Assembly: GCA_905250025.1 (NCBI GenBank)
Contig: CAJNOJ010000016.1
Location: 496,001 to 560,000, forward strand
Reading direction: 5' to 3'
Source of the DNA: Adineta ricciae
Lineage: Eukaryota; Rotifera; Eurotatoria; Adinetida; Adinetidae
DNA length: 64,000 nucleotides
In this document: positions 44,101-56,385 of the stretch, one piece after another
Numbering within the stretch: position 1 is the first letter of the stretch
Layout of the letters: every line of letters begins with the position of its first letter
Position numbers and translations under genes: made by a program
The notes under the pieces: generated by a model
What the model was told of the DNA's origin: nothing
What the model saw: only the letters and a program-made list of their open reading frames with translations
The model's database searches: none

Positions 44101-47100
44101 AAGAATGAAGTTTTTAAGTAATTACTTCGGATAATCAGTAAGGAATTTACTGTATTTCAACCATTTCATATGACAATTGCATATCAATGGATTTGACTGT
44201 AAATTTCTAGAGATCGATCAAATAAATCTGTTGAAAAAAACCGCTTAATTATCGAAATAAAATCAACTTACAATTCAGATAACGTTTGCAACTGATCAAC
44301 TGACCCTTGATCAATGCATTTTAGACGATTATTCGATAAATCTAATATTTGAAGACTTTTCAAACCATTCAGGCTATGTGATGTTACTTTGTGAAGACTA
44401 TTATTACTTAAAAACCTATAAACAAAATTCAAATTAACAAAATCTTTCGAACTAAACAGATTTCTTACAGTTCATTCAATGAATCAACGCCATCGAACGC
44501 ATCATCATCAATATTGTCCAATCGATTATTTCGTAGATCACTAATAATCAAACATCAAAACTCTATCGCTATTCAAGTGTTTCCAATACATACAGAGTAT
44601 AAAGACTTTTCAAATGTCGAAGATCATCCTCACGAGATATTCGCTTGATAAGATTATCTTGCAGATCACTAAATAACAAAATGATTAATCCTTTTCCATC
44701 GATTTTTTCAACTTACAGAACGGTAGTAAATGCTGGTAGATCGGTAGGTATTGTTTGTAATTGCAATCCTCGACATATGACGGTTGTTTTATGACATGTG
44801 CATCCTTTCGGACATTGTGTATCACATTGAGAGGCATAGGCCGTATGTTCATACTCCATTCGATCTAGAAAACAAGAGAATCAGTATTCTTCTCTTTGGA
44901 ATAAACATGTTCTTACTGCGACAACGAAATCGTCGATCGTTTAATACACCAAATTTTCGTTTTATCATACGTCTCGGTCCTGCACAACGAACGCCACTTG
45001 TTTCAATCGGTTTGTTACGTAAATATGCATTCAACCAACGTAAGTGACAATCACATATAAATGGATTGCGAGCTAAATGTCTTAATTAAAGAAAATAGCT
45101 AGTTGAAATTTGTAAGAATTCTTAACGATATTCTTACAATGTTTGAAGATTCTTCAATGGACTGAATGTATCATTTGCTAATGTTTTCAATTGATTATCA
45201 TATAATGATAACAAACTTAATTTCTCCAACCCATAAAAAGTATCTCCACGTATACAAACGATTTTATTTGCATTTAATAATCTATTCCAGCAATGACAAA
45301 ATATACAAGTCAACATTAGTGACAGAATACTTCGTAAGAAATATCAAACATGCTCACAAGAGTTGCAAATGTAGAAATCCATGGTGAAAGATTGCGAATG
45401 GTAAATGCACAATGTGATTGTTGGAAAGAATACTAGATTGATAAGAGTATGTATAAGTTCATGCAAATAACTATGTAAAAAATGCATCGTGCCTTGAATC
45501 ATTACCCATAAGTCTACTATCGGATGCGAGAGACATGCGTTTTCTTCTTATTATCTACTGGCACTCACAAAAGTTGAAGACTATTCAGTTCGTTAAAGAT
45601 TTCCGATGGTAATATTTTCAGATTATTTCGATAGAGTATACTAGTCAGTGGTTTTGATAATAAAAGACAGATCGAAATGACAGAGATATCGACTTACAGT
45701 GAATTGAGTGATTGAAGACCAGCAAATGAATTCGGATAAATGATAGAAATCAAATTATTGCTTAAATCTCTGAAATTCGAAGAAACACTTGTCAAGAGTT
45801 CCTATTGAAAGAGACCAATGACTTACAAACGACGTAAACGTTTCAAATAACTAAACGCCTTCGGTGGAATTTCTATAATCCGATTCTTTTCCAAACGTCT
45901 AAAACAAATCAGTACATTGACATCGTTCGAAAAACCTTTCCGAATGAATTTTACAATTCGACCGTAGTATCTGGGATATTTTGCGGAAGTTCTGTCAACT
46001 CCTTGTCTTTACAATCCACAACACCATTGAAACACACGCATGGATACGGACAAATAAATACATTACATTTGTATTCAATATCTTCATAATCTACTCGACA
46101 GAACAAGCAAAACAATGGCTCGCAAAATGAACATTTCTGAAATCGTTTACCCATCGTGTTGCATCGCCCTTCGTCATTCAATAAAATTGCAATATCTTTC
46201 GAAATCGATGTATCAGAATCTTGACATTGAGTATTAATGCCGAGAAATGATTGCACTCGAAGATACTTTGCGAGCCATAGTAAACGACAATCGCAGATGA
46301 ATGGATTATCATGTAATCGTCTGATGAAACGATAAAATATCGAAAAAATTATGAAATTCAATTCAGATTTACTTACAAAACTCGTAGATGAAGAAGTTGA
46401 GCGAAAGGTAACGTAGGTAATGTCGTTAAATTATTTGAGTTCAACGTTCTGATAACCAAAATCACATCGAATTTTGGAAGTTCAAACTTTTATACTTACA
46501 TAATTTCCAACCGTTTCAAACCGTTGATGGTTTCCGGTTCAATACATGCGATTTCATTATGATCCAATTGTCTGTTGGATAGAAAATCAATGATAATTCA
46601 ACTATTTACTCCATATATACTTACAAATTGGTAAGTTCATGTAGACCTTGAAATGTATCTGTTTTAATCGCACGTAATCGATTAGAGCTAAGATCCCTAG
46701 AAATTTCCCAAGCATGAAAGTATCTCCACACGATTTTGCTCGAACATACAATCGCTGAAGTTGTTTGAGTGTATTGAACATGCCATCTGCAAAGTGATTT
46801 ACTTTATTGCCATTGAGTCGTCTATAAAAACATAAATATCTTGTAACTCATTTATCAATCGTGCATTCTATTTATCTGCCAACATCATCATTATTATCAT
46901 TCTTCGTCAATATCTTCAAGTCAGACAGAGTTCTGTTACATAAATACATTCGATCATATTGATCGTCTCCCATTACTTGCCAACACAGTCGGACTCGAAG
47001 TTAGTTTCACTTACAATTTTTCTAATGATGTTAAATCACGAAATGCGTCAGTATCGATCGTATGTATTTGATTATCTTGAAGATTTCTAAATGAAAATAG

Positions 47101-47951
47101 AAAATAAGAATGCAATAGTCTCTCGCTATGATTTGAATCTTTTGTTATTTATTTAACCACTTGACCTTGTCATGTTTGAAACATCCGTAGAAGAAGAAGA
47201 AAAAGAATACAACTCTTCACCTTGTCAATAAACGATGAAAGTTCAAAAGATGATCATCGATTACTTTTGTCTCGTGTTATTTTATATGAGAAACAACAGA
47301 GACACGAGTACGATTGATTTGTATATGAGAACATTAATCATACTTACAAGATCCGCAATTGACGAAAGGCTTTGAAATCATCTTTGCGAATAATTGATAT
47401 ATTATTGAATTGTAAATCTCTAGAAGAAAGAAACGACAATCTGATGTAATCTATTCATATGTCAAATGTTTCTTCTTTTCATTTCGCAATGAAAGTTTAT
47501 TTAACACTTGACTTTTTATTTACAATTAGCATGTTTTAATATGATTTCACTTGAAATCATTGCATAAAAAGAACTCCTCTCGGTTTTTTTTTCTGTCAAT
47601 GATGATGTAATCAATTCGTCAAGAAATCAAACAATGATATCATCTTTAACAGAACCTCGCCCATCAATGAAAATATTGTAACATCAGAAGAATTGATATC
47701 TTTCTTATGAAGACCATGCAAATTGATCATTAGACTCATCGGAAGAAATCCGAGAAGACTGATTGAACACATCTATACGTAAACTGTCAGTGCACTTACA
47801 ATTTAAACACGTTTTTTGGTATTTCGGACGGGATAACTTGTAGATTGCGATTGCTACAATCAACAATCGTTCCCTGGCATGAACACATTGGTGGACAAGC
47901 ATTGATGAATTGTAGTTGAAAGAACAGAATGATTAAAGAGAAGATAGTCAT
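41159..47951 (-). CDS. slit: Slit axon-guidance ligand, many exons
   Basis: The first ATG that gives a signal peptide is at 47951 ([18 protein letters not shown]). Then come LRRNT-LRR-LRRCT blocks, mostly one 72-nt exon per leucine-rich repeat (e.g. [15 protein letters not shown] at ~46690, [15 protein letters not shown] at ~44540). LRRNT caps sit at ~47.88, ~46.05, ~44.81 and ~43.85 kb, giving four blocks; LRRCT caps read NPFICDC.. or NPLICNC... The C-terminal part (43.1-41.2 kb) has EGF repeats ([19 protein letters not shown]), a laminin-G domain ([20 protein letters not shown]), a last EGF ([20 protein letters not shown]) and a cystine-knot ending CKCSTTVC. This four-LRR-block/EGF/LamG/CTCK order is unique to Slit, the secreted Robo ligand guiding axons and cells. 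Not every exon edge was resolved; a Cys-rich insert near 46.1 kb may be misread intron. Confidence 0.92.
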
Positions 47952-49009
47952 TGTTTTGGATGATTTGGCAACGTCAAAGTTACAAATGGACAGAAAACGA
48001 GACATGGCAGGAGGGGAAAAGCAATGCGATAATTGTTATATGATGAGATGAATGATGCTCCCTATTCGCATATGTGCACTGGACATTCTCATCGATTCTC
48101 CTCTCTTCCCATAAGCTAGAAAGAGAAAGGAGAGGGAAGAGAGAGAGAAAGAAAAGAAGAAAAGAGAACGATTGAATCGATTACTTAGTCATAATCATTG
48201 ATGAGAAGAGAAAAATCAAAGAATGATATTGGCAGACGTTACATGATTAGTCATTCAAAGAGATAGATCGTCAAGTCGCTATTAAGAATGATAAGAACAA
48301 TTCAACCAACAAGATTATCTGAAAATCCGCGTCCCGATGAAATCGAGCAGAGAAATACAGTACAGGCTCTGAACATTGCTCGAAGCAGTATATCGGACAC
48401 TTTCTTCTTTTGTCATTGTAGTAGAAAAAAGTAAACTGTAGCATACAATACATTCTTCCTTTAGTTAAACAAGTCAAATTGGTAGAAGATATTTTTATCT
48501 GTCTCAAGTTTAGACATGATGCGTTTTCTTCGAACATAAGTATTTGCTAATCAAATACTTCGTTGGTGATATGTTTAAACAAGAAAATATTCTCACGATC
48601 ACTTATCTCTTCTATATCTGCATACAATGGATAGATAGACAAAAGAAGAAGAAGAAGAAGAGGAGTAATATGATAAGTCTTCGAGACATTATTGTATGTA
48701 TGTTAACAAAACTGAGGACTTTTTTTTGTTTGCTTTTGTTTTCCAAGCAATAATCATCGTAGTTGTGATTTCGAGAATAGAATTTGGTGGAAATATTTTC
48801 AGTTATCTTGTTGGCATTCGACATATTTTACTTCTTATACTTAATTGAATAAAAGCGTGCGTATGCGTTTGAACTTATCATGAAAATGTAAGAAATGGTG
48901 GAGGAGAAAAGAGATATTTATTACAAAGCACAGTATCAGTTTTGCTCATATATATATATACATGTACATATACAAGTGACGTCCAGATAACTGATTTTCA
49001 TCTTACGTA
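47952..49009. other. Intergenic between divergent slit and chitinase
   Basis: About 1.06 kb between head-to-head genes. It contains a purine-rich AGAGAGAGAAAGAAAAGAAG stretch (~48120-48170), a short AAGAAGAAG run (~48643) and TATATATATATACATGTAC (~48950-48969), 40-60 bases before the chitinase ATG. Minus-strand frames at 48271-48824 look non-coding. Confidence 0.45.
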
Positions 49010-49901
49010 ATGCATCTTATTCAAATACTGTTAGTATTGGTAATATTCTCGTTTGGAATCTTATATGAAGTTGAAGGTAATCAATGGGTAAATACGTTGA
49101 AACGTTCAGTACGCAACAAGTGTTTCTGTGCCAAAAGTGAATGTTGTTCAAAATGGGGTTATTGTGGTAAAACAGATGAATACTGTGGTGTCGGCTGTCA
49201 ATCTGGTCCTTGTAAACTCTCACCGACACAGCCTGCTAAGCTGTCAACTAGTTTTACATTGACAGCCGATACATTTGCATGTGTTTTCCCGAAAATTGAC
49301 GCTGAATTACGTGCACGTCGTTTTCAAGGTTTACACGAAGCCATGGAATTAATGAAATGGAAGCCAGCAAGTAGTACGGAAGCAGCTGTGTTTCTTTCTC
49401 ATGTTTCACATGAAACAGACGGTTTGAAAACTTGTGAAGAATACTGTTCTCAACGTGGCTGTAAGTCCGTATCGAAGATCTTTTCCACCTACAGTCTTAA
49501 TTTCTACATTGCTAGCTTGTAATAACTATCAATCATCGTGGTGCGAAATTCAAGCGCGTCCAAATGTTAAATATTATGGCCGAGGTTGGTTTCAGTTATC
49601 CTATCCATGCAATTATCATAATGCAGGAAAAGCTCTTGGTATCGATCTATTAAAAGAGCCCGGCTTAGTTAGTGAATCGGAAAAGATCGCTGCGGCGACG
49701 GCAATTTGGTATTACAAAGAAACTGGCATGGATAAATTAGCGCAACGAGGTGATTTTGGTGAGACGACACGAAAGATCAATGAATACGAATGTTCAGGAA
49801 AAGCTGGCCATCAAATGCAAGCGGCACGCGTACAAACATATCATCAAGTGCGCAAATGTTTCAATCTACCTCCGGCAACGAACAGCAATCTAATTTGTTA
49901 G
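49010..49901 (+). CDS. GH19 chitinase with hevein (CBM18) domain
   Basis: Exons 49010-49460 and 49516-49901 join at T|CT to 278 residues. A signal peptide is followed by a hevein domain ([20 protein letters not shown], then [11 protein letters not shown]), about residues 40-70. A TQPAKLST linker then leads to the GH19 catalytic domain. [11 protein letters not shown] holds the first catalytic Glu, and [20 protein letters not shown] is the GH19 signature. [16 protein letters not shown] follows, with INEYECSG near the end. GH19 enzymes cleave chitin by an inverting mechanism. The hevein-GH19 layout is typical of plant class I chitinases and also occurs in some bacteria and few animals, so horizontal origin is plausible. 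One short intron shows host adaptation. Likely secreted. Confidence 0.93.
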
Positions 49902-50129
49902 ACATTCTTCCAATGAATTAAAATCACTCTTTCATATTTATTCGAAAAATTCAAATCAGACAACTAATCTTATGTTTTATATAGTAAAAGAATAAATAAT
50001 ACACGCGCACACTCACTCACGCACACAGGTGCAAATATTTGTAATCAATTAAAATAGAGAATTTATGTATATATATAGACGCATTACAGCAGATATAATA
50101 TCACCGTGAGATAGTCGATAAAGACTAAG

Positions 50130-52811
50130 TTATTTTTTCGGAATAGAATTGTTTGGTTCAGATTTGATCTCTTCCGAGATATTTGGTTGAGTTGGATTTG
50201 CGCGGCGATGGTGCGAACGTGGACGGGATTGACGATCGTTAGGCGATCGCATTGGATAACTCTGAGAATTGAGTAGCATTAGATTGTTTAATGATGTTTG
50301 ACTTTGAGGAGGATGGTACGGCAGAAAACCACTGGACGTCTGAGCCGATTCGTTGGTATTATTCTGTGGAATGGGTCGAAATAAAACTGAACCACTGTTA
50401 TCTAAATAGATAGAAAAATCATGAAGAATTTCTTCGTGAAAGATAGAACAAATTACCATTGGAATGTAACATTGCATTCGGTTCATTGGTTGAACTACGT
50501 TTCAGAATAGTTGAAAGTATCATATTATCATCGATAATAAATGGTAATGCATCATCAAAAATAGTTGATTCATATTTGGATGCATTGAATGCATTTTGTA
50601 CTTCTTCATCATTCTCATCTCTTATTCGGTTTAAGACGACGGGATCAGTTGTGATAGAACTTGTTTTGCCTGCTCCGGTTACTGAAATTGTTGTTCGACC
50701 AGGATGCGCTTCATTTGAGCGAGGTGATACACAACGATAAAGATTCTGTTCACCTGCTGTTGAATGATCACTATTCGACGAAGGTGATTCGTTTTCAACA
50801 TCATTTTCTGCTAAACTATTCAAATAAACATAATTCAGTTACTCGTATGTGAAATATCGAATAAAACAAATTACTTATTTTCGTCATCATCAGAAGCGGT
50901 TTGATTGGACTAAGAGAAGATTCTTTCGATTAGCATAAATAAATTACCTAAAATGTTCATTTACCTTAAGAAACATATATTCATCATCATCATTATCATT
51001 CATTTCACTAATATCGATGACGGTTTCTGTATGTTGGTCACCTTCGCGATAATCATCAAGGCCGGCGATTGAGATTCTCTTTCCGTCCAATCGGTTTTTC
51101 GAAATTAATAAAAGAACCTTTTCTTGCAAACTCTTAATTTCGCTATTCAAATGTTGATTATCATGTTCTAAATGTTTCATATACCACTGCTGATCACGAC
51201 ATTGCTGCTGATATGTTGGCGGACGAACTTGAAAGCGAATGATTAATGTATCGTTGATTATATCGAGAAAACCTTCACTTGTCAAAGCGTCAAGAGAGAA
51301 AAATTTATTATAACCCCAACATTCTCCAACTTCGAAATCGGATGCAAATTCTCGAACGATATTTTTCGATAAATCTTTACTCATTTGATGAATCATTTCA
51401 ATTCGATATTCGTACTTCGATGATTCACTTAAGCCAGTTGTTAATTCGAGAAAAACGGATAGATATGTGCCTCGAACAGTACCGTTTCCATCAGGATAAA
51501 CTTTCAAACGCCATGTTAGACCGTTGATATGTAATGGTTGACTGTAAATAGGATCGACATTTTGACGACGAAGTGTAAAATTGGTTATTATGAATGTGTT
51601 GGAATGATATGGCGGAACAATTTCACTAGAGAAGAAGACTGGGAAATGTCTATTTCGGGTGAAAAAAGATGGAGGCTCACCTGAGAAAATCACAAGTTAT
51701 CGGTGTAGTCACGTAGTTGATCATAGGTTTTTGGCAAATGCTTTGAATTGACTCGAGAAGATCTTGTTGTTTATTGATGACTTCCGCTTTGCCGTTGTTC
51801 GATAGACGAACTTCGATATTATGAAGAGTATGTTCAATTAATTCGGTCTCTTCAGACAGTTGAGTACGTTGAGCTAAAAGAGAATGCTACATATTTTAGT
51901 TCACATCATTCAAAGAGATATTTTACCGTTTAAAGCATCCATTTTAATCTTGAATTGTTCTTCTAATTTCGCCTGCATGGTTTGCATGACATTATGAATC
52001 TCTCGATAACGTTCATCTTTGGCCATTTTCACATTTTCAACATTACGTTCCTATGAAAATCGCTTGAAAGGGTTGGCAGACAGCAATTGACTTCTTACCA
52101 CATCTTGAGCTAGACAAATCAGATCAACATGTCGCCGTTTTAATTTTGTCAGATGTTCATTGACCAGCGATACATTTGTTTTATACACATCGTCAAGTGG
52201 AAGAAAACTATGTCCAGAATGCTGAAATATGCCATTTTTATGTCATAAATCGAAATAAACATTCATACATACCGAACCGTTGAATAGAGCACATTGATGG
52301 CAGATACATTTGGAACATGTTGAGCAATAAACAGTTAATTTTTCTTTATGTACTTCACATCTAGAGTAGCCAATCGATTCGAAGATGATATTTCTACACT
52401 ACAAGACTAACTTGTCCTTTTCTTCGCATTTTTGTTTACTAATTTCGTTAATTTTAAGTGTATCAAGTTGTGTTGTCACTTCTTCAGCCCATCGACAATT
52501 AACAAGATCTTGTATTTGAAGTGTAGCTCGGCAATGTGGACACTGATGTTGATCAGTGAGCCAACGCTACAAAAAAATTGAGTAGAATGTTTCTCAATGA
52601 CAAGTTTTTGACGTACTCGAATGCATGGATAACAGCACAGCTTCGAACAATGTGGACAGAGTCGAGCATCGCGTAATTTTTCCATACAAATAAAACAACG
52701 AAACACTTCAGCTAATGTCTATAGAAAAGACGAGTCATTTTTCTGCGAGAAGGTTTAATTAAATCAAAACCATACTTCCACAGAAGCTGTGCCATGATTG
52801 CTTGACGACAT
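50130..52811 (-). CDS. TRIM37: TRIM37-like E3 ubiquitin ligase
   Basis: About ten short exons, roughly 740 residues. Starts [12 protein letters not shown] at 52811. The RING is [20 protein letters not shown], then [12 protein letters not shown], then [12 protein letters not shown]. The B-box reads [20 protein letters not shown]. Next come a coiled coil with [18 protein letters not shown], and a MATH/TRAF domain from ~51700 down ([40 protein letters not shown]). The long tail is acidic or Ser/Asn-rich and disordered. RING, B-box, coiled coil, MATH is diagnostic for TRIM37, a ubiquitin ligase linked to peroxisome biogenesis and centrosome control in vertebrates. C-terminal exons after the MATH domain (51000-50130) are placed from open frames and splice sites and are less certain. 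Confidence 0.9.
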
Positions 52812-53266
52812 GTTTCTCTATGAATGAAAAGCAAAGTCGGAAATGAAATTATACATCCTTCTTCGACCAAACCTGATTCTTATTCAAAGAAAAAACTCAA
52901 AGAATAAGCAGACGAAAAGTACGATCAATCAAATTAATCGTTCAAATGTTTGAATCCACAAATTTCTACTTGTCCATTGATGTCAAGGACAACATGCACA
53001 TTGAAGTTTATTTTATTCAGATGTCGCTAGAAGATACTCCTCGACGTTCAATAAAAATATCACTCTCTCTCTCTCACGCCAAATATATTTTCATACTAAT
53101 CCGTATATCTTTCGTTTGCTAATGGATTAAGATAGCGAAAGACCCATTCGTTTTTACTCAAAAACATCATATTATCATCGAACACTTCGCTGTATAATGC
53201 TGATTATTTTGCTGTTTGTTCCTTTGGTTTCAGGTAGGTAGTTTTCGTCTATCTGATTCTTTTCAG
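52812..53266. other. Intergenic, divergent from TRIM37
   Basis: Includes an ACTCTCTCTCTCTC tract near 53062. An ATG at 53197 opens a signal-peptide-like run (MLIILLFVPLVS), followed by GTAGGTAG and a T-rich AG acceptor at 53266. The simple join does not stay in frame with the next open frame, so I left it outside the CDS. Confidence 0.4.
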
Positions 53267-53908
53267 AAAATCTTCTCTCCGAATTTAGGAACATGGATCT
53301 CATCAATGAATCCAATCACATTTGCGAATACGACACTAATAAACTTACTCAACAATGGTGGATACGCTATTATCAGCGGAGACCGCAATCCAGCCCTATC
53401 GATCGATGAGTTTCATTTATCTGATGGCGCGATACAAGAACGTCTGGGTAATTTGTCGAATGACCTAACAAATACGTTTTTGTACTCGAGTGTTCTTGGA
53501 GTGTATGATGGCGCAAGTGAAAATAGTTTTCTTGTCGTTCTACATAATAAATCACCTGAGCAAGAACGTACAATTATATGTCAATTAGGCGAAAAATATC
53601 ATCAAGATTCTGTTATCTATGTGAAACAAGCTTCACCGGTGATTCAACAATTAATTTACACTAGTGGCTCACTCAATGGCACATATGTCGAAGGAGAAGG
53701 TTATAAGATTTTGTCATCAAATGTAACTGACAATTATAGTAGCGTTCGGTTATGCCCAAACGATATGTTGACATTTACGTTGAATTTCGATTTCGAACAA
53801 ATGATTACAAGAAACAACAGTCGTACGAAAACACGAGAAGTCATTGAACACCATGCACGCAATCGTATGTTTAATCAACAGCGAAAATCTGCTAAAATTT
53901 TCAATTGA
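53267..53908 (+). CDS. Unrecognised protein, weakly DUF3293-like
   Basis: One open exon of about 213 residues; the true start is unresolved. GGYAIISGDRNP, SIDEFHLSDGAIQERLGNL, a variable turn, then GASENSFLVVLH and ICQLGEKYHQDSVIYV recall the small DUF3293 fold (ITAxNP .. N..L...L .. E.SF.V .. A..fgQdAV.y). That match is by eye only. Several N-x-S/T sites (FANTT, GNLSND, LNGTY, DNYSS, RNNSR) and the preceding hydrophobic run hint at secretion. The C-terminus is basic. Function unknown. Confidence 0.5.
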   Translation, partial: KIFSPNLGTWISSMNPITFANTTLINLLNNGGYAIISGDRNPALSIDEFHLSDGAIQERLGNLSNDLTNTFLYSSVLGVYDGASENSFLVVLHNKSPEQERTIICQLGEKYHQDSVIYVKQASPVIQQLIYTSGSLNGTYVEGEGYKILSSNVTDNYSSVRLCPNDMLTFTLNFDFEQMITRNNSRTKTREVIEHHARNRMFNQQRKSAKIFN

Positions 53909-55104
53909 TTGTGATATTGATTCGAAATAATTCGAGAGAATATCAATAAAACTAAAGCGAGCATTCGAACATATTCTCTTGTGATCGGATGATCTAGTGT
54001 GCAGAAGTAAAAGAGATAAATGTTAGATAAAGAAAAGAAAGAGAATGGATATTTCACGTGTTTGTCAACTGTACAATATCGAATGAAACGAAGAAATACT
54101 AGTACGGTTTATATGAAATACGGTATGTTAAAATGATTCATTTTGTAGATTCGAGTGTAATCAACGCAGCTAATCAGTTTTATATCAAATATCTGGTTTG
54201 AAATCTCGAACTAGTTCGCAAAATTTACATTTCCAAAAGTTCATAATCGAGAAAAAGGGTATATTCAACTATTCTCTATTGAGAAATGATGATGCTAAGC
54301 TTCCATTCATGCTAATATCCCGCATAATCTCTCGTTTTTAGATACTTGTCCCTCCAATAGAAGTAAAGAAAGGGTGACTCAAAGTACATCAAAACGTATT
54401 CAAACGAGGATAACTAACGTCCACACAATGCATATAAGCGAGACTGACTCTACCGGACGGAGACGTATCTATACCACGAATCGATATATGATATGTCAAT
54501 TATTACTGGATGGCTATCTGTACGTGTACGTTGACCGATGTGGCAAGACGCTAGACAGTACCGCATAACAAACTAAGAATCAAAAGTTTAAGGATCTTTG
54601 CCATAGAGATCTAGTTTTCATTTCGACTTTATTACTTCAAGCTTTACTATATACAATTCGATGTGAAATTGGATGGACTAATGATACAGAAACATAGTAA
54701 AGTAGAGTCTCGGACGAATGTAATGCGCCAGTAGCATTATCTCGATTCGCGCTAAGGATAGTACAAATTTCGACTTCCTCTTTTCCAATTAGTCTATGTT
54801 CGTAGAAGAACAAGTTTTACATTCAACGGAACTGCAGATAACTAGTCGAAACTGACTGCGTCATATAAACGCCGAGTACCCCTATTGAAAGTATTAAGAC
54901 TCCTTTTTTTGTGTGGTATTCTCTTGTTGAAAGTAACAGATAGATACATGACAGAGTAAACTATATATGAAATACGCTCGATATTCGTTCTGCGAGACCG
55001 TCTGTGATTCGTTCGTGTGAAGAATCAGTATTTATATACATACAAGCCTGAGAGATATTTCTTTATTTGTAGAAAAATTTTGTTGGTTTAATTTTAACAA
55101 GTAA
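53909..55104. other. 1.2 kb intergenic, no gene seen
   Basis: AATATCAATAAAACTAAA near 53940 is a likely poly(A) signal. A 64-codon frame at 54374-54568 has no features. Presumed promoter of arginine deiminase at the right end. Confidence 0.45.
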
Positions 55105-56385
55105 ATGATATCCTCAAGCTCCTCAACGAAGACTGTGTTAGATGAATTTGATGTTGGCGTTCAATCGGAATGCGGCAAACTTGATATTGTACTCATGCAT
55201 CGACCTGGCAAAGAACTTCTATGTCTTTCCGAACACAATCTCCATCAATATCTCTACGACGCACTTCCAAACATCAACGAAACTCATCGATCACACGACA
55301 TCTTTTCACAATATCTTCGTGACCATGGTATTCACGTTCTCTATCTTACTGATCTATTGCGTGAAACACTTGTTGCAAGTGCAGAAGCACGACATCAACT
55401 CATCAACGAAATTGTTGATACTCAAAACCAAAACGCATCTGTACTTCAACAATGGTTACTTGATCGAGCTCCGGAACAATTAGCACAAGATGTTATCGTT
55501 GGCGTTGCTTGTTCACAAGACGAACTTGGCACATCTCAACATGCACAAGAACTTCTCCGAACGGTGCAACCAAGTAAGGAATATCTCATCCAGTCATTGC
55601 CAAATCTTTTATTCATCCGTGATGGATTCTCTATCATTGAAAAGAATGTTTTTATTTGGAAAATGAACAAATCGTCTCGACGAAACGAACCATTTCTTCT
55701 ACGCACAATCTTTCAACATCACCCACAGTTGTCTACAAGCGGATTGAAGGTCATCGAATGGCAAACGAAGAAAGGTGAAAACAACAACAATGATGGTGAG
55801 ATGCCAACAATCGAAGGTGGCGATGTTGCATACATTGGTGATGGTACAGTGATGATTGGATGCAGCGAAAGGACAAATCGTGCCGGCATTGAAGCAGTCA
55901 CTCGAACAGGATTATTTCGTCAAATAATTGCCATCGACATTCCACATAATCGATGTTACATGCACTTAGATACGATAATCAGTTCGGTTGGAAATGGCGC
56001 ATTTACACTGTATGGACCTTTAGCCGACAATATGGAGGTATTTACATTGGAGAAGAAAGGTGACGAAGTAAAATGGATATCACACGGCTGTAAAGTTCGC
56101 GAAGCTCTCATTAAAGTTCTGGATAATCGAGATTTAGTGTTTTACGATGCTGTAGATAAAGAAACGTCATTGAATGAACAACGTAATTGTCGATACAACG
56201 TTGTTGTTATCGATCGTAATCACGTAGTAACATATTCAGGTAGCGACGCTAAAAACGGAATCGTTGCACAAATGACGCGCAATAATGCATGCCGTGTTGG
56301 TGAAATACCACCTCAAGGTTTATTCGAAGGTGGTGGCGGTGTCCACTGTATGACAAATGCCTTACGACGACGTTCCGTCAATTGA
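55105..56385 (+). CDS. Arginine deiminase (ArcA-type)
   Basis: Intronless, 426 residues. Converts L-arginine to citrulline and ammonia. Family motifs are all present: KLDIVLMHRPGKEL near the N-terminus, NLLFIRDGF (the FTRD box, here FIRD, with the catalytic Asp), MPTIEGGDVAYIGDG (EGGD), SERTNRAGIEAV, RCYMHLDTIIS (HLDT, catalytic His), and FEGGGGVHCMTNALRR (catalytic Cys in the GG..CM box). Arginine deiminase is mainly bacterial and archaeal with some protists; animals normally lack it. The intact active site, the absence of introns and its place between animal genes point to acquisition by horizontal transfer. A cytosolic location is likely, as no signal peptide is seen. Confidence 0.93.
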   Translation: MISSSSSTKTVLDEFDVGVQSECGKLDIVLMHRPGKELLCLSEHNLHQYLYDALPNINETHRSHDIFSQYLRDHGIHVLYLTDLLRETLVASAEARHQLINEIVDTQNQNASVLQQWLLDRAPEQLAQDVIVGVACSQDELGTSQHAQELLRTVQPSKEYLIQSLPNLLFIRDGFSIIEKNVFIWKMNKSSRRNEPFLLRTIFQHHPQLSTSGLKVIEWQTKKGENNNNDGEMPTIEGGDVAYIGDGTVMIGCSERTNRAGIEAVTRTGLFRQIIAIDIPHNRCYMHLDTIISSVGNGAFTLYGPLADNMEVFTLEKKGDEVKWISHGCKVREALIKVLDNRDLVFYDAVDKETSLNEQRNCRYNVVVIDRNHVVTYSGSDAKNGIVAQMTRNNACRVGEIPPQGLFEGGGGVHCMTNALRRRSVN

